Program-made: the position numbers and the translations under genes
In this document: positions 1-7,635 of the stretch, piece by piece
How the letters are laid out: every line of letters starts with the position of its first letter
Numbering within the stretch: position 1 is the stretch's first letter
Source of the DNA: SM1-73 sp964588305
GTDB lineage: Bacteria > Zixibacteria > MSB-5A5 > SM1-73
Length of the DNA stretch: 64,000 nt
Assembly: GCA_964588305.1 (NCBI GenBank)
Contig: CAZPOP010000014.1
Span: 18,593 to 82,592 of the forward strand
Direction: 5' to 3'
Notes under the pieces: generated by a model
Database searches by the model: none
The model's input: only the letters and a program-made list of their open reading frames with translations
Told to the model about the DNA's origin: nothing

Positions 1-1
1 A

Positions 2-343
2 TGCAAGGCTGAATACAGTCCGGGAACAAAAAGATGCCCCGACTGCGAATGCGACCTGGTGGAGGAGCTTGCCGAAGAGGAGGAGGCAGAAGACCTGCGA
101 GTGGAGGATGAACCTGAGAATTTGGTTCTTTTATACTCCACCCGGAATCGCGTTTACGTGGAGTTTCTGAAAGAGACTTTGGAGAACAGCAACATTCCCT
201 GCTATGTGAAGTCCTTTGGGAGCTTTTTGGAAGAGGGATTGGGTTATGTTACCAAGGGGAAGAGTGGGTATAAGATTTATGTCCCTGCGGACAAATATGA
301 AGAAAGCGTGGCCATAAAGGAACAGACGGTGGGCGATCTTTAA
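2..343 (+). CDS. Zinc-ribbon plus DUF2007-type protein, 5' end outside window
   Basis: The frame is open to the left edge, so the start codon lies outside the window. The first visible codon is a Cys, and CPDC follows at bases 35-46 with one more Cys just after. Together with a Cys lost upstream, this looks like a small N-terminal zinc ribbon. An acidic linker (EELAEEEEAE) leads into a ~75-residue domain with the strand-helix pattern of the DUF2007 putative signal-transducing family, ending GDL at the stop. A GTG at 59 could serve as a start but would discard the ribbon, so I prefer the longer reading. No partner gene can be seen upstream. The biochemical function of DUF2007 proteins is not established. 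Confidence 0.7.
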   Translation, partial: CKAEYSPGTKRCPDCECDLVEELAEEEEAEDLRVEDEPENLVLLYSTRNRVYVEFLKETLENSNIPCYVKSFGSFLEEGLGYVTKGKSGYKIYVPADKYEESVAIKEQTVGDL

Positions 344-385
344 GTTTCCCATCAAATCATCTAACTGTTAACGGGAGAGGCACAG

Positions 386-1240
386 ATGAGAAAAGAGGTA
401 TGGTTGGCAGCGGTTCTGTTTTGGGCAGTGGTTCTATTTGCCTCGTGCGCCGAGAAGGCACCAGAGGGAATCCAGTGGGCTGCTTCTTTGGATGAGGCCC
501 TTAGAACTGCTCAGGAACAGGAAAAGCACGTAATCGCCGATTTTTGGTCGGAGGCGTGTACCTGGTGTGATAGGTTGGAGGATTCTACCTTTACTCACCC
601 GGACGTAATTGCCCTTTCCGAAGATATGATCTTTGTGAAGGCGGAGGCCAAAGAGGATACCGTCTTGAGGGACCGGTACGAAATAGCCGGTTTCCCCACG
701 GTTATACTCTTGAAAAGCTCGGGGGAAGAGATAGACAGAATCTACGGCTTTCTCCCGCCCGAGGAATTTGTGTCAACCATTCGGTCCTACCTGCAGGGAA
801 AGGAAACCTTAGGGGATATAGAGAACAGATTTCGGGCAGATACAACTGACGTGGAGCTGGCCTTTAAGCTGGCGGAGAAATATGAGGCGCGCCGGAAGTA
901 TGACCAGGCTGCTTTGCATTACCAAAACGTGGTAGCTCTGGATCCCGAGGACAATAAGGGGAAATCTCAAGATGCCATGCTTAATCTGGCCTGGCTTGAG
1001 ATGAGAAAAAAAGAGTATCTTAAAGCAGTGGATGCATTCAGGAATTTTCTGGAGAAATATCCGGAAAGCGAAATGATCGAAGAGGCCGAGAGATTCATCC
1101 CCTATTCTTATGCCAGGGCTGGTGACACCACCAGGGCCGTCAAGCTTTATGAAAAATTCCTTCAAGACTACCCCAATTCCGAGGACACCATCTGGGTGAG
1201 AGAAAGAATCGAGGAACTGAAAGAAGGGTCAACGGATTAA
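386..1240 (+). CDS. Exported thioredoxin-fold lipoprotein with C-terminal TPR repeats
   Basis: 284 residues. The N-terminus is a lipoprotein signal (hydrophobic stretch, lipobox-like LFASC with Cys21), so the protein is probably anchored in the periplasm. Residues ~30-135 are a thioredoxin-like domain with active site C58-T-W-C61 in the family-typical DFWSEACTWC setting and the cis-Pro loop GFPTV. Residues ~150-284 form about three tetratricopeptide repeats (YDQAALHYQNV, YLKAVDAFRNF, TTRAVKLYEKF). A thiol-disulfide or reductase role with TPR-mediated partner binding is inferred. The ccdA gene at 25525 in the same window could feed it electrons. A ribosome site (gggagaggcac) precedes the ATG. 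It stands alone between DUF2007 and an anchored protein. Confidence 0.85.
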   Translation: MRKEVWLAAVLFWAVVLFASCAEKAPEGIQWAASLDEALRTAQEQEKHVIADFWSEACTWCDRLEDSTFTHPDVIALSEDMIFVKAEAKEDTVLRDRYEIAGFPTVILLKSSGEEIDRIYGFLPPEEFVSTIRSYLQGKETLGDIENRFRADTTDVELAFKLAEKYEARRKYDQAALHYQNVVALDPEDNKGKSQDAMLNLAWLEMRKKEYLKAVDAFRNFLEKYPESEMIEEAERFIPYSYARAGDTTRAVKLYEKFLQDYPNSEDTIWVRERIEELKEGSTD

Positions 1241-1384
1241 GTGGATCGAACGGATCTGAGAGCAAGTATTCGCGAGATATTGTCAGGCAGCGTCGTACGC
1301 GCCAGGACGCCCTGCGAGATCGTTGGGAAGTCTCGTGCGTTCTTAAAACGCACAAACAAAAGAATTGAGAGTATGAGATAGAAA

Positions 1385-2347
1385 ATGTCGAACGAAAGAG
1401 CCAAACCGTGGTATAAGAGTCCTGCTTGGCCAGGTCTCATAGTAGCCACGTTCGGTGTGGTCACCACTATAATGATATTGATATGTTCGAGTCCACCAGC
1501 TGATTTCAGTGTGTATCTTAATCCTATGGAGGCATCAGTACAACAAGGTGGCTTCCTGACACAGCCGATTGTTACTGTGAAGGGCGTTCACGGGTACAAG
1601 CATCAGGTTAGGCTTAGTGCTTCCGGACAATCTTCTGATATGATCATCACTTTTAATCCTCAGATCGAAAGACCCACCCCGGAATACCACTCAGCGGTAA
1701 CGATAAGTGTAAGCCGGGATGTTCCGATGGGCGACTACGCAATAAAGATTAAAGGGACCGGAGCTGATGGAAAAGAGCACACGTGTACATATATTTTAAC
1801 TGTTAAACCAAAGTCTTCAATGACTCCATCGGACACATCTACACTAAAGAAAGTCGTTAATGTTTCGGATGCATTCGCTCCTGGAGGCTGGATGGGTGAT
1901 TCGGAGGATATAACATTGGAGGATGCGTGCACGGACAAGCCCCATTCGGCGCCGGTTTGTATAAAAGTCAGCTATTCCGCGGGTTGTTCACAAGGGAAAA
2001 AATGGGCAGGGATTTATTGGCAATATCCGGATAAGAATTGGGGAAATATGCCTGAGGGGCGAGATTTGACCGGCGCAACAAGATTAACGTTTTGGGCGAA
2101 AGGAGAGAAGGGGGGAGAGAAGGCTGAGTTCAAGGTTGGGGGTATAACCGGTAGATATCCGGATTCCATTCAGCCATCTGTTGCTACAGGCGTCGTGATC
2201 CTATCAGACGCTTGGCAACAATATGTAATCGATTTAGCTGGTAAGGACTTAAGCCATATTATAGGGGGATTTTGCTGGGTTACCAACAAAAACCAGAATC
2301 CCCACGGATGCCATATTTACTTAGACGATATAGAGTATGATCCATAG
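1385..2347 (+). CDS. Membrane-anchored protein with carbohydrate-binding-like C-terminal domain
   Basis: 320 residues. One hydrophobic segment at residues ~15-35 anchors the N-terminus; the Cys near its end is preceded by Ile and does not make a proper lipobox. Residues ~40-145 look like an Ig-like extracellular domain ending with a strand pattern TYILTV. Residues ~175-320 resemble galactose-binding-like/CBM11-like jelly rolls: GWMGDSEDI, APVCIKVSY, LTFWAKGEKGG and a closing YLDDIEYD strand are typical. No catalytic domain is visible. Probably a surface sugar-binding or display protein. The gene lies directly before gcvPB (41 bp), but a functional link is not obvious. Confidence 0.6.
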   Translation: MSNERAKPWYKSPAWPGLIVATFGVVTTIMILICSSPPADFSVYLNPMEASVQQGGFLTQPIVTVKGVHGYKHQVRLSASGQSSDMIITFNPQIERPTPEYHSAVTISVSRDVPMGDYAIKIKGTGADGKEHTCTYILTVKPKSSMTPSDTSTLKKVVNVSDAFAPGGWMGDSEDITLEDACTDKPHSAPVCIKVSYSAGCSQGKKWAGIYWQYPDKNWGNMPEGRDLTGATRLTFWAKGEKGGEKAEFKVGGITGRYPDSIQPSVATGVVILSDAWQQYVIDLAGKDLSHIIGGFCWVTNKNQNPHGCHIYLDDIEYDP

Positions 2348-2388
2348 GAACCCGTCAGACGAAATCTCAATCGGGAAATCTTAAGGAA

Positions 2389-3849
2389 ATGAGCGAAAAA
2401 CTGATATTTGAACTCTCTTCCCCCGGAAGAACGGGATACTCCTTGCCCCCACTGGATGTACCTGAAAGGGACCTGGAGGAGTTGTTGCCCAAAGAAAAGC
2501 TGAGGGAAAAGGAACCTCTTTTGCCGGAGGTCAGCGAGGTGGATGTGGTCAGGCATTTCGTCAGACTCTCCGTCATGAACCACCATGTAGACAAGGGGTT
2601 TTATCCTCTGGGCTCGTGTACCATGAAGTATAATCCCAAGATAAATGAGACGCTTTCGCGCCTTCCCGGATTTTTGTACCTTCATCCTCATCAAACTGAG
2701 GAAACCTGCCAGGGTGCGCTTGAGTTGATGTTTGAATTGGGAGAGTACCTCACAGAGATCGGGGGGATGGATGAGATAACCCTGCAGCCCTCGGCTGGAG
2801 CGCAAGGAGAACTGACCGGTTTGTTGATGGTACGCGCTTATCATAAGAAAAACGGGAATCCCAGATCCAAGATCATCATCCCCGACTCAGCTCACGGCAC
2901 CAATCCCGCCTCCGTGGTGACGGCCGGTTACACCACGGTTCAGATCAAATCCAATGAAAGGGGTCTGGTTGATCTAGAGGAGTTGAAGAAGGCAATGGAT
3001 GAAGAGGTGGCGGCTTTGATGCTGACCAATCCCAACACCTTGGGGCTTTTTGAATCTCAGATATTGGAGATATCCAAGGTAGTTCACGACGCGGGAGCGC
3101 TTCTTTACATGGACGGCGCAAATCTGAATGCTATGATGGGAATAGCCAGGCCGGGAGACATGGGATTCGACGTGGTTCACTTCAACCTGCACAAGACCTT
3201 CTCCACGCCTCATGGCGGCGGAGGCCCAGGCTCAGGACCGGTCGGCGTGAAAAAGAATTTAGCTCCCTTTCTTCCCGTCCCGATGGTGGCCAAAAGAACA
3301 AATAGGAAGGGACTTGAAGAATATCACCTTGATTCCAAGCGTCCAGATTCGATCGGCAGGATGCACGGCTTCTATGGAAATTTCGGGGTGCTGGTGAAAG
3401 CTTTCTGCTACATCAGGCAAAACGGGGCTGTCGGCTTAAGGGAGGTCAGTGAGAATGCGGTGATCAACGCCAATTATCTGAAGGAAAGCCTGAAAGATCA
3501 CTATCACCTTCCCTATCCCAATCATTGTCAGCACGAGGTGGTTTTGTCCGGGATAAAGCAGAAAGCCAAAGGCGTCAGGACGTTGGACATCGCCAAGAGG
3601 CTCTTGGATTTCGGAATGCACGCACCTACGGTTTACTTCCCTCTGATCGTTCCGGAAGCCTTGATGATAGAGCCGACGGAGACAGAAAGCAGGGAGAGCT
3701 TGGATGAGTTTATCCAGGCTATGATTCAGATCGCAAAAGAAGCAAAAGAGAATCCCGAGATAATCACCTCTGCTCCGCACGATACTCCGGTCACCCGACT
3801 GGATGAGGGCAAGGCGGCCAGGGATTTGGACGTGAGATGGAAGGGTTAG
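2389..3849 (+). CDS. gcvPB: Glycine dehydrogenase (decarboxylating) subunit 2
   Basis: 486 residues, full length for the PLP-binding half of the split P-protein of the glycine cleavage system, which decarboxylates glycine and passes the aminomethyl group to lipoyl-GcvH. The start MSEKLIFELS matches the family N-terminus, and a purine-rich aagga sits just before it. GSCTMKYNP, SAGAQGELTGL and SAHGTNPAS are diagnostic. The PLP Schiff-base Lys is K269 in NLHKTFS, followed by the Gly-rich HGGGGPGSGP loop. Usually gcvT, gcvH and gcvPA lie just upstream in the same operon; here none of them is adjacent. I see no glycine riboswitch in the 41-bp gap upstream. Confidence 0.96.
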   Translation: MSEKLIFELSSPGRTGYSLPPLDVPERDLEELLPKEKLREKEPLLPEVSEVDVVRHFVRLSVMNHHVDKGFYPLGSCTMKYNPKINETLSRLPGFLYLHPHQTEETCQGALELMFELGEYLTEIGGMDEITLQPSAGAQGELTGLLMVRAYHKKNGNPRSKIIIPDSAHGTNPASVVTAGYTTVQIKSNERGLVDLEELKKAMDEEVAALMLTNPNTLGLFESQILEISKVVHDAGALLYMDGANLNAMMGIARPGDMGFDVVHFNLHKTFSTPHGGGGPGSGPVGVKKNLAPFLPVPMVAKRTNRKGLEEYHLDSKRPDSIGRMHGFYGNFGVLVKAFCYIRQNGAVGLREVSENAVINANYLKESLKDHYHLPYPNHCQHEVVLSGIKQKAKGVRTLDIAKRLLDFGMHAPTVYFPLIVPEALMIEPTETESRESLDEFIQAMIQIAKEAKENPEIITSAPHDTPVTRLDEGKAARDLDVRWKG

Positions 3850-4059
3850 GATCCTTCATCGCATTGGTTTAACCTCATCCCCTGTCTTCCCGTCTACACT
3901 GAGCGGAGGAGGTAGAAGAACGAGAGAGCTTTCTCCCCGGCTGTATGAGCCGGGTCAAATCCGAAGTTCCATAGCATACTTCTAAGTATCTGATAAGAGT
4001 TGCTGGGCTGTAGTTCTCAGCCGGCGCAGATGAAAAGGGTCAGGAGAAAGGAGGATCTC

Positions 4060-4365
4060 ATGTTGGTCTCCTTCAGTATTTTTCCTTTGGATAAAGGCGT
4101 GTCAGTTGGGAAGTATGTGGCAAAAATGATTGATATCGTCGACAGGAGCGGTCTGTCTTATCGCACCTCCGCCATGAGTACGGTGGTGGAGGGGAGTTGG
4201 GACAGCGTTTTCAAGGTGATCAAAAAATGCCACCAGACACTCATGAAGAACTGCAAAAGAGTCTATGTGGTGATAACCATCGACGACCGGAAAGGGGCAA
4301 GAAACAGACTAAAGGGCAAGGTGGATAGGGTTGAACAGGTACTGAAAAGGAAGATCAGCAGATGA
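4060..4365 (+). CDS. MTH1187-family thiamine-binding protein
   Basis: 101 residues, the usual length for the MTH1187/YkoF-like family (formerly DUF77), small ferredoxin-like-fold proteins that bind thiamine-type ligands as multimers. The opening strand MLVSFSIFPLD and the conserved YRTSAMSTVVEG block (residues ~30-45) are characteristic. An upstream in-frame ATG exists, but the ATG at 4060 is preceded by aaaggagg with six bases of spacing and matches the family N-terminus. The 3' end overlaps cutA by four bases (ATGA), so the two are probably translationally coupled. Cytosolic. The ligand in this organism is inferred from the family only. Confidence 0.88.
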   Translation: MLVSFSIFPLDKGVSVGKYVAKMIDIVDRSGLSYRTSAMSTVVEGSWDSVFKVIKKCHQTLMKNCKRVYVVITIDDRKGARNRLKGKVDRVEQVLKRKISR

Positions 4366-4679
4366 CGGATTACATAGTCGTCTTTGTGACCGCAGCATCC
4401 GAGAAGGAAGGGGAGAGGATCGCCCAGGCTTTACTGAAAGAGAGATTAGCTGCCTGTGTCAATATCGTTCCCGGGTTGAAATCCGTGTTTCGCTGGAAAG
4501 GAAAGATCAGCACGGAAGAAGAAGTTCTGTTGCTGATAAAAACTAAGGATACGCTTTTTGAGAAGCTCAAAAAACGGGTGATCGAGCTTCACAGTTACGA
4601 GGTTCCGGAGGTTATTGCATTAGGTATCCTGGCTGGCAACGAGAAATACCTGGATTGGTTAAAAAAGGAGATGGAGTAA
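4362..4679 (+). CDS. cutA: Divalent-cation tolerance protein CutA
   Basis: 105 residues, standard length for CutA1, a trimeric signal-protein-like fold linked to divalent metal tolerance. The family signatures RLAACVNIVPGLKSVFRWKG (residues ~29-48) and HSYEVPEVIAL (~77-87) are both present, including the AACVNI Cys. It overlaps the preceding thiamine-binding protein gene by ATGA, indicating coupled translation. The metal-tolerance role is from family knowledge; the exact function of CutA1 is still debated. Confidence 0.95.
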   Translation: MTDYIVVFVTAASEKEGERIAQALLKERLAACVNIVPGLKSVFRWKGKISTEEEVLLLIKTKDTLFEKLKKRVIELHSYEVPEVIALGILAGNEKYLDWLKKEME

Positions 4680-4730
4680 AGGAGGCCCTTAAAGATTCAA
4701 ATGGGGTTCCCCTGAAGAGAAGGGTTTATC

Positions 4731-4754
4731 TGGAGTGTCAAGCTTTAGCTTGAC
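4731..4754. repeat. Dispersed palindrome, family A copy 1
   Basis: The sequence tggagtgtcaagctt followed by tagcttgac forms a short hairpin (gtcaagct / agcttgac) with a TGGAGTG arm. The same design recurs at 27381, 29471, 29554, 31227, 31567 and 58600, in both orientations and always between genes or at a gene end. It resembles REP-type elements. Confidence 0.65.
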
Positions 4755-4828
4755 TTAGAATCTATTGAAACAGAAGGAAGTTTCATATGGTTCAGCTGAT
4801 GACTTTTGAATAATTGTTCACTACGTTA

Positions 4829-4880
4829 GGGTGGGGGTTGCACCCCCCCTTATCACGGACAGGGGTACAACCCCTGTCCG
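4829..4880. repeat. Two adjacent GC-rich palindromes, family B
   Basis: A gggtggggg/ttgca/ccccccc hairpin is followed by the perfect palindrome cggacagggg-tacaa-cccctgtccg (4856-4880). It lies just before the ribosome site of the PPC-domain gene. Related copies centred on GGGGGTGCAACCCCC occur at 14645, 48571, 51321, 53389 and 55906. It may also act as a weak terminator for the cutA transcript. Confidence 0.65.
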
Positions 4881-4897
4881 AACTAGGGAGTAAGAAA

Positions 4898-5317
4898 ATG
4901 TATTTCAGAAAGATTCAAAATGGTTATCTGGTAAGGCTGGTCAAAGGGGAAGAGGTGATAGAGGCTTTGGCTTCTTTTGTGGAGAAGCAAAATATCCTGG
5001 GCGGTTTCGTTTTTGGACTAGGGGCGTTTAGGGATTTGAGTTTGGGGTTCTATGATTCAGAAAAGAAGGAATACGTGAAGAAGCTCATCAAAGAGGATTT
5101 GGAATTTGGGAACCTTACCGGAAGCATTGCTTATGTGGAAGGCAAACCTTTCGTGCATGCCCACGTGAGTGCGGCAGGTTCCGACATGAAGGCATTCTGC
5201 GGACACCTTTTCTCTGCCATCATATCCGGTACCGGCGAATTTCTGATCATTCCATCGGAGACAAAGGTGGAGAGGAAACCCGACGCGGAGACGGGATTGA
5301 AGCTTCTGGATCTGTGA
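4898..5317 (+). CDS. PPC (DUF296) domain protein, putative DNA-binding
   Basis: 139 residues forming a single plants-and-prokaryotes-conserved (PPC) domain. Features are the opening MYFRKIQNGYLVRLVKGEEV, GGFVFGLGAF, and the histidine cluster HAHVSAAG with a further CGHL (residues ~87-108), where family members bind a metal ion. In plants PPC forms part of AT-hook proteins; bacterial stand-alone versions have no settled function. Although the frame is open further upstream through the repeat at 4829-4880, the ATG at 4898 has AGGGAG seven bases ahead and matches the family start. Monocistronic by spacing. Confidence 0.85.
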   Translation: MYFRKIQNGYLVRLVKGEEVIEALASFVEKQNILGGFVFGLGAFRDLSLGFYDSEKKEYVKKLIKEDLEFGNLTGSIAYVEGKPFVHAHVSAAGSDMKAFCGHLFSAIISGTGEFLIIPSETKVERKPDAETGLKLLDL

Positions 5318-5347
5318 TCTCACTAATGCAAGGACAATAGATGAATT

Positions 5348-5510
5348 TCGCACCCCCTCGCCCCAACCATCTCCCCCAGGGGGTGTGTCATAATCATGAT
5401 TTGACTTTGTAGCCGTAATCTTCAGATTGCGTAAGCTATTGGAATTGAACAAACGGTTTTCGCAGACTGAAGTCTGCGGCTACAGAAAACCGAATTATGA
5501 CGCAGTCTCC
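5348..5510. repeat. Repeat-rich intergenic segment with nested hairpins
   Basis: Holds caccccctcgccc...gggggtg (5350-5388) and then a longer inverted structure: tgtcataatc near 5388 pairs with gaattatgacgc near 5491, and inside it gcagactgaagtctgc is a perfect palindrome around 5464. The block ttgtagccgtaatcttcagattgcg (split over 5410-5434) is a diverged inverted copy of gcagactgaagtctgcgg. No reading frame of interest. Confidence 0.5.
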
Positions 5511-5536
5511 CAGAGGAGAGGGGAGTTCATAGGTAG

Positions 5537-6319
5537 ATGAAGAAAAAGATAATCACACTGCTTACTGATTTCGGCACCAGGGATGGTTACATAGGTGCGG
5601 TCAAAGGGGTGATCAAAAGGATTAACCCTCAAGCTGAGATCGTGGACGTCACACATGAGGTTGAGTCGTATGATGTTTTGGGCGCTGCTTTTGCCCTGGA
5701 CAATTCTTACAGATATTTTCCCGAAGGAACGATTCATCTGGCAGTGGTGGATCCGGGAGTGGGGAGCTTGCGCCAGCCCATTTTGATTAGAACCAAAGAT
5801 TTCTTTTTTGTGGGCCCGGATAACGGAATATTCAGCTTCGTATATCGAAGACAAGATTTAACTGACGTGGTAGTGATTTCCAACAAAAAGTATTTCCTGG
5901 CTGAGTTGTCCAGGACTTTTCATGCCAGAGACATCTTCGCCCCGGTGGCTGCTTATCTCTCCTTAGGAGTCGAAACTGATGAGTTCGGATCACCTGCAAA
6001 GGAATGCATGAAACTTATCATTCCTGAGCCGGAATCAAAGGGGAAAAGCCTAAAGGGTGCGGTTATTCACATCGACCGCTTCGGCAACCTGATCACCAAC
6101 GTGACAGCTGCTCTTCTGAGAAAAAAGAAGAATGCAGATATAGTTGTCGGGAAGAGAAGGAAAAAAGGGGTAAGCCGATCGTATTTTGAAATCCAAGAGC
6201 GAAAATTAGGTACCCTTGTTGGAAGTTCCGGCTTTCTGGAGTTGGCGGTCAATCAAGGCAGCGCACAGGTGCTGTCGAAAGCGAAAGTGGGAGAAGGAAT
6301 AAAAATCGATTTCGAATAA
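5537..6319 (+). CDS. SAM hydroxide adenosyltransferase (DUF62 family)
   Basis: 260 residues, normal family length. These enzymes hydrolyse S-adenosylmethionine to adenosine and methionine using an activated water; relatives use chloride or fluoride. Sequence marks are TDFGTRDGYIGAVKG at the N-terminus, AVVDPGVG (residues ~73-80), GPDNGIFSF and FHARDIFAPVAAYL, which hold the Asp-Arg-His residues the family uses. The C-terminal beta domain starts near HIDRFGNLITN, also diagnostic. The gene is 17 bp ahead of the deaminase gene and may share its transcript. Physiological role in bacteria is uncertain. Confidence 0.93.
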   Translation: MKKKIITLLTDFGTRDGYIGAVKGVIKRINPQAEIVDVTHEVESYDVLGAAFALDNSYRYFPEGTIHLAVVDPGVGSLRQPILIRTKDFFFVGPDNGIFSFVYRRQDLTDVVVISNKKYFLAELSRTFHARDIFAPVAAYLSLGVETDEFGSPAKECMKLIIPEPESKGKSLKGAVIHIDRFGNLITNVTAALLRKKKNADIVVGKRRKKGVSRSYFEIQERKLGTLVGSSGFLELAVNQGSAQVLSKAKVGEGIKIDFE

Positions 6320-6336
6320 AAGGAAAAAAACTGACA

Positions 6337-6831
6337 TTGGCCCAGCTAAGAAGCAAGACCAAGCAAGCACAGATCAACCGGAAAAGGACCCGACCCTCCT
6401 GGGACGAGTATTTCATGAAGATGGCCGAACTGGCGGCTACCCGCTCCACCTGTTTAAGACGACAGGTGGGAGCAGTTATTGTGAAGGACAAAAGAATACT
6501 GGCGACCGGATACAACGGAGCTCCGTCCGGGCTTAGGCATTGTCTGGACATCGGTTGTCTGAGAGACAAACTGGGTATTCCTTCAGGAGAAAGGCACGAG
6601 CTGTGCAGGGCCACCCATGCCGAGCAGAATGCCATCGTTCAGGCGGCTCTGTTTGGAGTAAGCATAAAAGACAGCACTCTATACTCTACCACCCATCCAT
6701 GTATCTTATGCACGAAGTTGATCATCAACGCCGGGATAAAAAAGATAACGATTAAAGACGGTTATCCGGACGAGATGTCGAGAGAGATGCTGAAAGAGGC
6801 GGGAGTTGAAATTCGGATTTTCAAAAGTTAG
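6337..6831 (+). CDS. Deoxycytidylate (dCMP) deaminase family protein
   Basis: 164 residues. The zinc-dependent deaminase motifs are HAEQNAI (with the catalytic Glu) and PCILC, spaced as in dCMP deaminases/ComEB; CLDIGCLRDKLGIPSG...HELCR is the insert that carries the second structural metal site. The product would be dUMP for dTTP synthesis. The TTG start keeps the conserved RPSWDEYFMKMAELAA helix; the next ATG (6415) would remove part of it. An aaaagga lies upstream. It sits just before nrdR, which controls nucleotide reduction, so this is a small nucleotide-metabolism neighbourhood. Confidence 0.9.
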   Translation: MAQLRSKTKQAQINRKRTRPSWDEYFMKMAELAATRSTCLRRQVGAVIVKDKRILATGYNGAPSGLRHCLDIGCLRDKLGIPSGERHELCRATHAEQNAIVQAALFGVSIKDSTLYSTTHPCILCTKLIINAGIKKITIKDGYPDEMSREMLKEAGVEIRIFKS

Positions 6832-6840
6832 AAAGTTAGT

Positions 6841-6868
6841 CCGCCGAAGGCGGATCCGCCTTCGGCGG
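6841..6868. repeat. Perfect 28-bp palindrome after the deaminase gene
   Basis: ccgccgaaggcgga and its exact complement tccgccttcggcgg make a 14-bp-arm hairpin. The CCGCCGAAGGCGG core recurs inside a coding frame at 55536. It is followed by the aggttaaaaggtt direct-repeat motif also seen at 58476-58520. It may terminate the upstream transcript, though no T-run follows. Confidence 0.65.
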
Positions 6869-6937
6869 AAAGGTTAAAAGGTTGGAAGGTTAAAAGGTTT
6901 CAAGGCCTGAAGGCCACCGGGAAAAGCGAGGGAAGAT

Positions 6938-7387
6938 ATGAAATGCCCTTTTTGCGGACAGGAAAAAGATAGGGTGGTTGATTCAAGACCCTCCCACGAT
7001 GGAAGATCGGTGAGGAGAAGAAGAGAATGCGAATCCTGCGGCAAGCGCTTTACCACTTATGAATACATTGAAGACGTTCCGTTAACGGTTATGAAAAGTG
7101 ACGGCAGGAGGGAACCTTTCGACAGGCAGAAACTTCAACGGGGAATCGAGCTTGCCTGTAAAAAGCGCCCCATCAGTTCCAAGAAGATAGCGTCCATAGT
7201 GGAGGAGATAGAGGAGGAATTGCAGAATCTTTCCAAAACCGAGATCACCAGCAAGGCGGTGGGAGAGACGGTGATGAGCAAACTGAAGGATTTAGACGAG
7301 GTGGCTTACGTCAGGTTTGCTTCGGTATATCACAAGTTCAAAGACATAAATGAATTCATGAACGAGCTCAAGAATCTTTTGGGATAG
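6938..7387 (+). CDS. nrdR: Transcriptional repressor NrdR
   Basis: 149 residues. NrdR represses ribonucleotide reductase operons by binding NrdR boxes, sensing ATP/dATP through an ATP-cone. The N-terminal zinc ribbon has MKCPFCG (Cys3, Cys6) and CESCGKRFTTYE (second Cys pair); the ATP-cone follows from residue ~48 (LTVMKSDGRREPFDRQKL). The start is backed by gagggaagat upstream. No nrd genes are in the window. The C-terminus is complete. Confidence 0.97.
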   Translation: MKCPFCGQEKDRVVDSRPSHDGRSVRRRRECESCGKRFTTYEYIEDVPLTVMKSDGRREPFDRQKLQRGIELACKKRPISSKKIASIVEEIEEELQNLSKTEITSKAVGETVMSKLKDLDEVAYVRFASVYHKFKDINEFMNELKNLLG

Positions 7388-7527
7388 TGGTTGCAGAAGG
7401 AAAGATTTGTAATCCCCCTGTAATCCCTCTTTTTCAAACGGGGATTTTGAAAAAGATAAAGCTCCTTTTATCGTTTGTTTTTTTGCTGTCGGTGTTTTTC
7501 ACTATCGGGAAATGCGCAGCTATTAAC

Positions 7528-7614
7528 CTCACCCCTTTAGTCCCCCTCTCCACACTTGTGGAGAGGGGGAAAACGGGGGAGAGGTTTTTTGCGGGCGGGG
7601 CAATTGCCCCGCCC
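7528..7614. terminator. Hairpin-rich junction between convergent nrdR and FG-GAP gene
   Basis: Two hairpins sit between the convergent stops. The first is ccccctctcc-acacttgtg-gagaggggg (around 7541-7569), a type of repeat also seen at 10632 and 39366. The second is a perfect 22-bp palindrome at 7593-7614 (GGGCGGGGCAA arms), followed by an A/T-rich gattaatttt. The second could work as a bidirectional terminator. This is inference; no long T-run is present. Confidence 0.45.
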
Positions 7615-7635
7615 GATTAATTTTACGATTTCGTT

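Noticed and set aside
1335..1353. 7-bp perfect hairpin as terminator of the thioredoxin-TPR gene
   Set aside because: No T-run follows and the distance to the stop is ~95 bp; too weak to list.
2348..2388. Glycine riboswitch before gcvPB
   Set aside because: The gap is only 41 bp and shows none of the conserved aptamer sequence.
3936..3954. cccggct/agccggg hairpin after gcvPB
   Set aside because: Perfect 7-bp stem but followed by tcaaat; terminator function not supported.
7387..7620. 77-codon frame right after nrdR with a hydrophobic stretch
   Set aside because: It runs through intergenic hairpin repeats, lacks a family pattern and has no ribosome site of its own.
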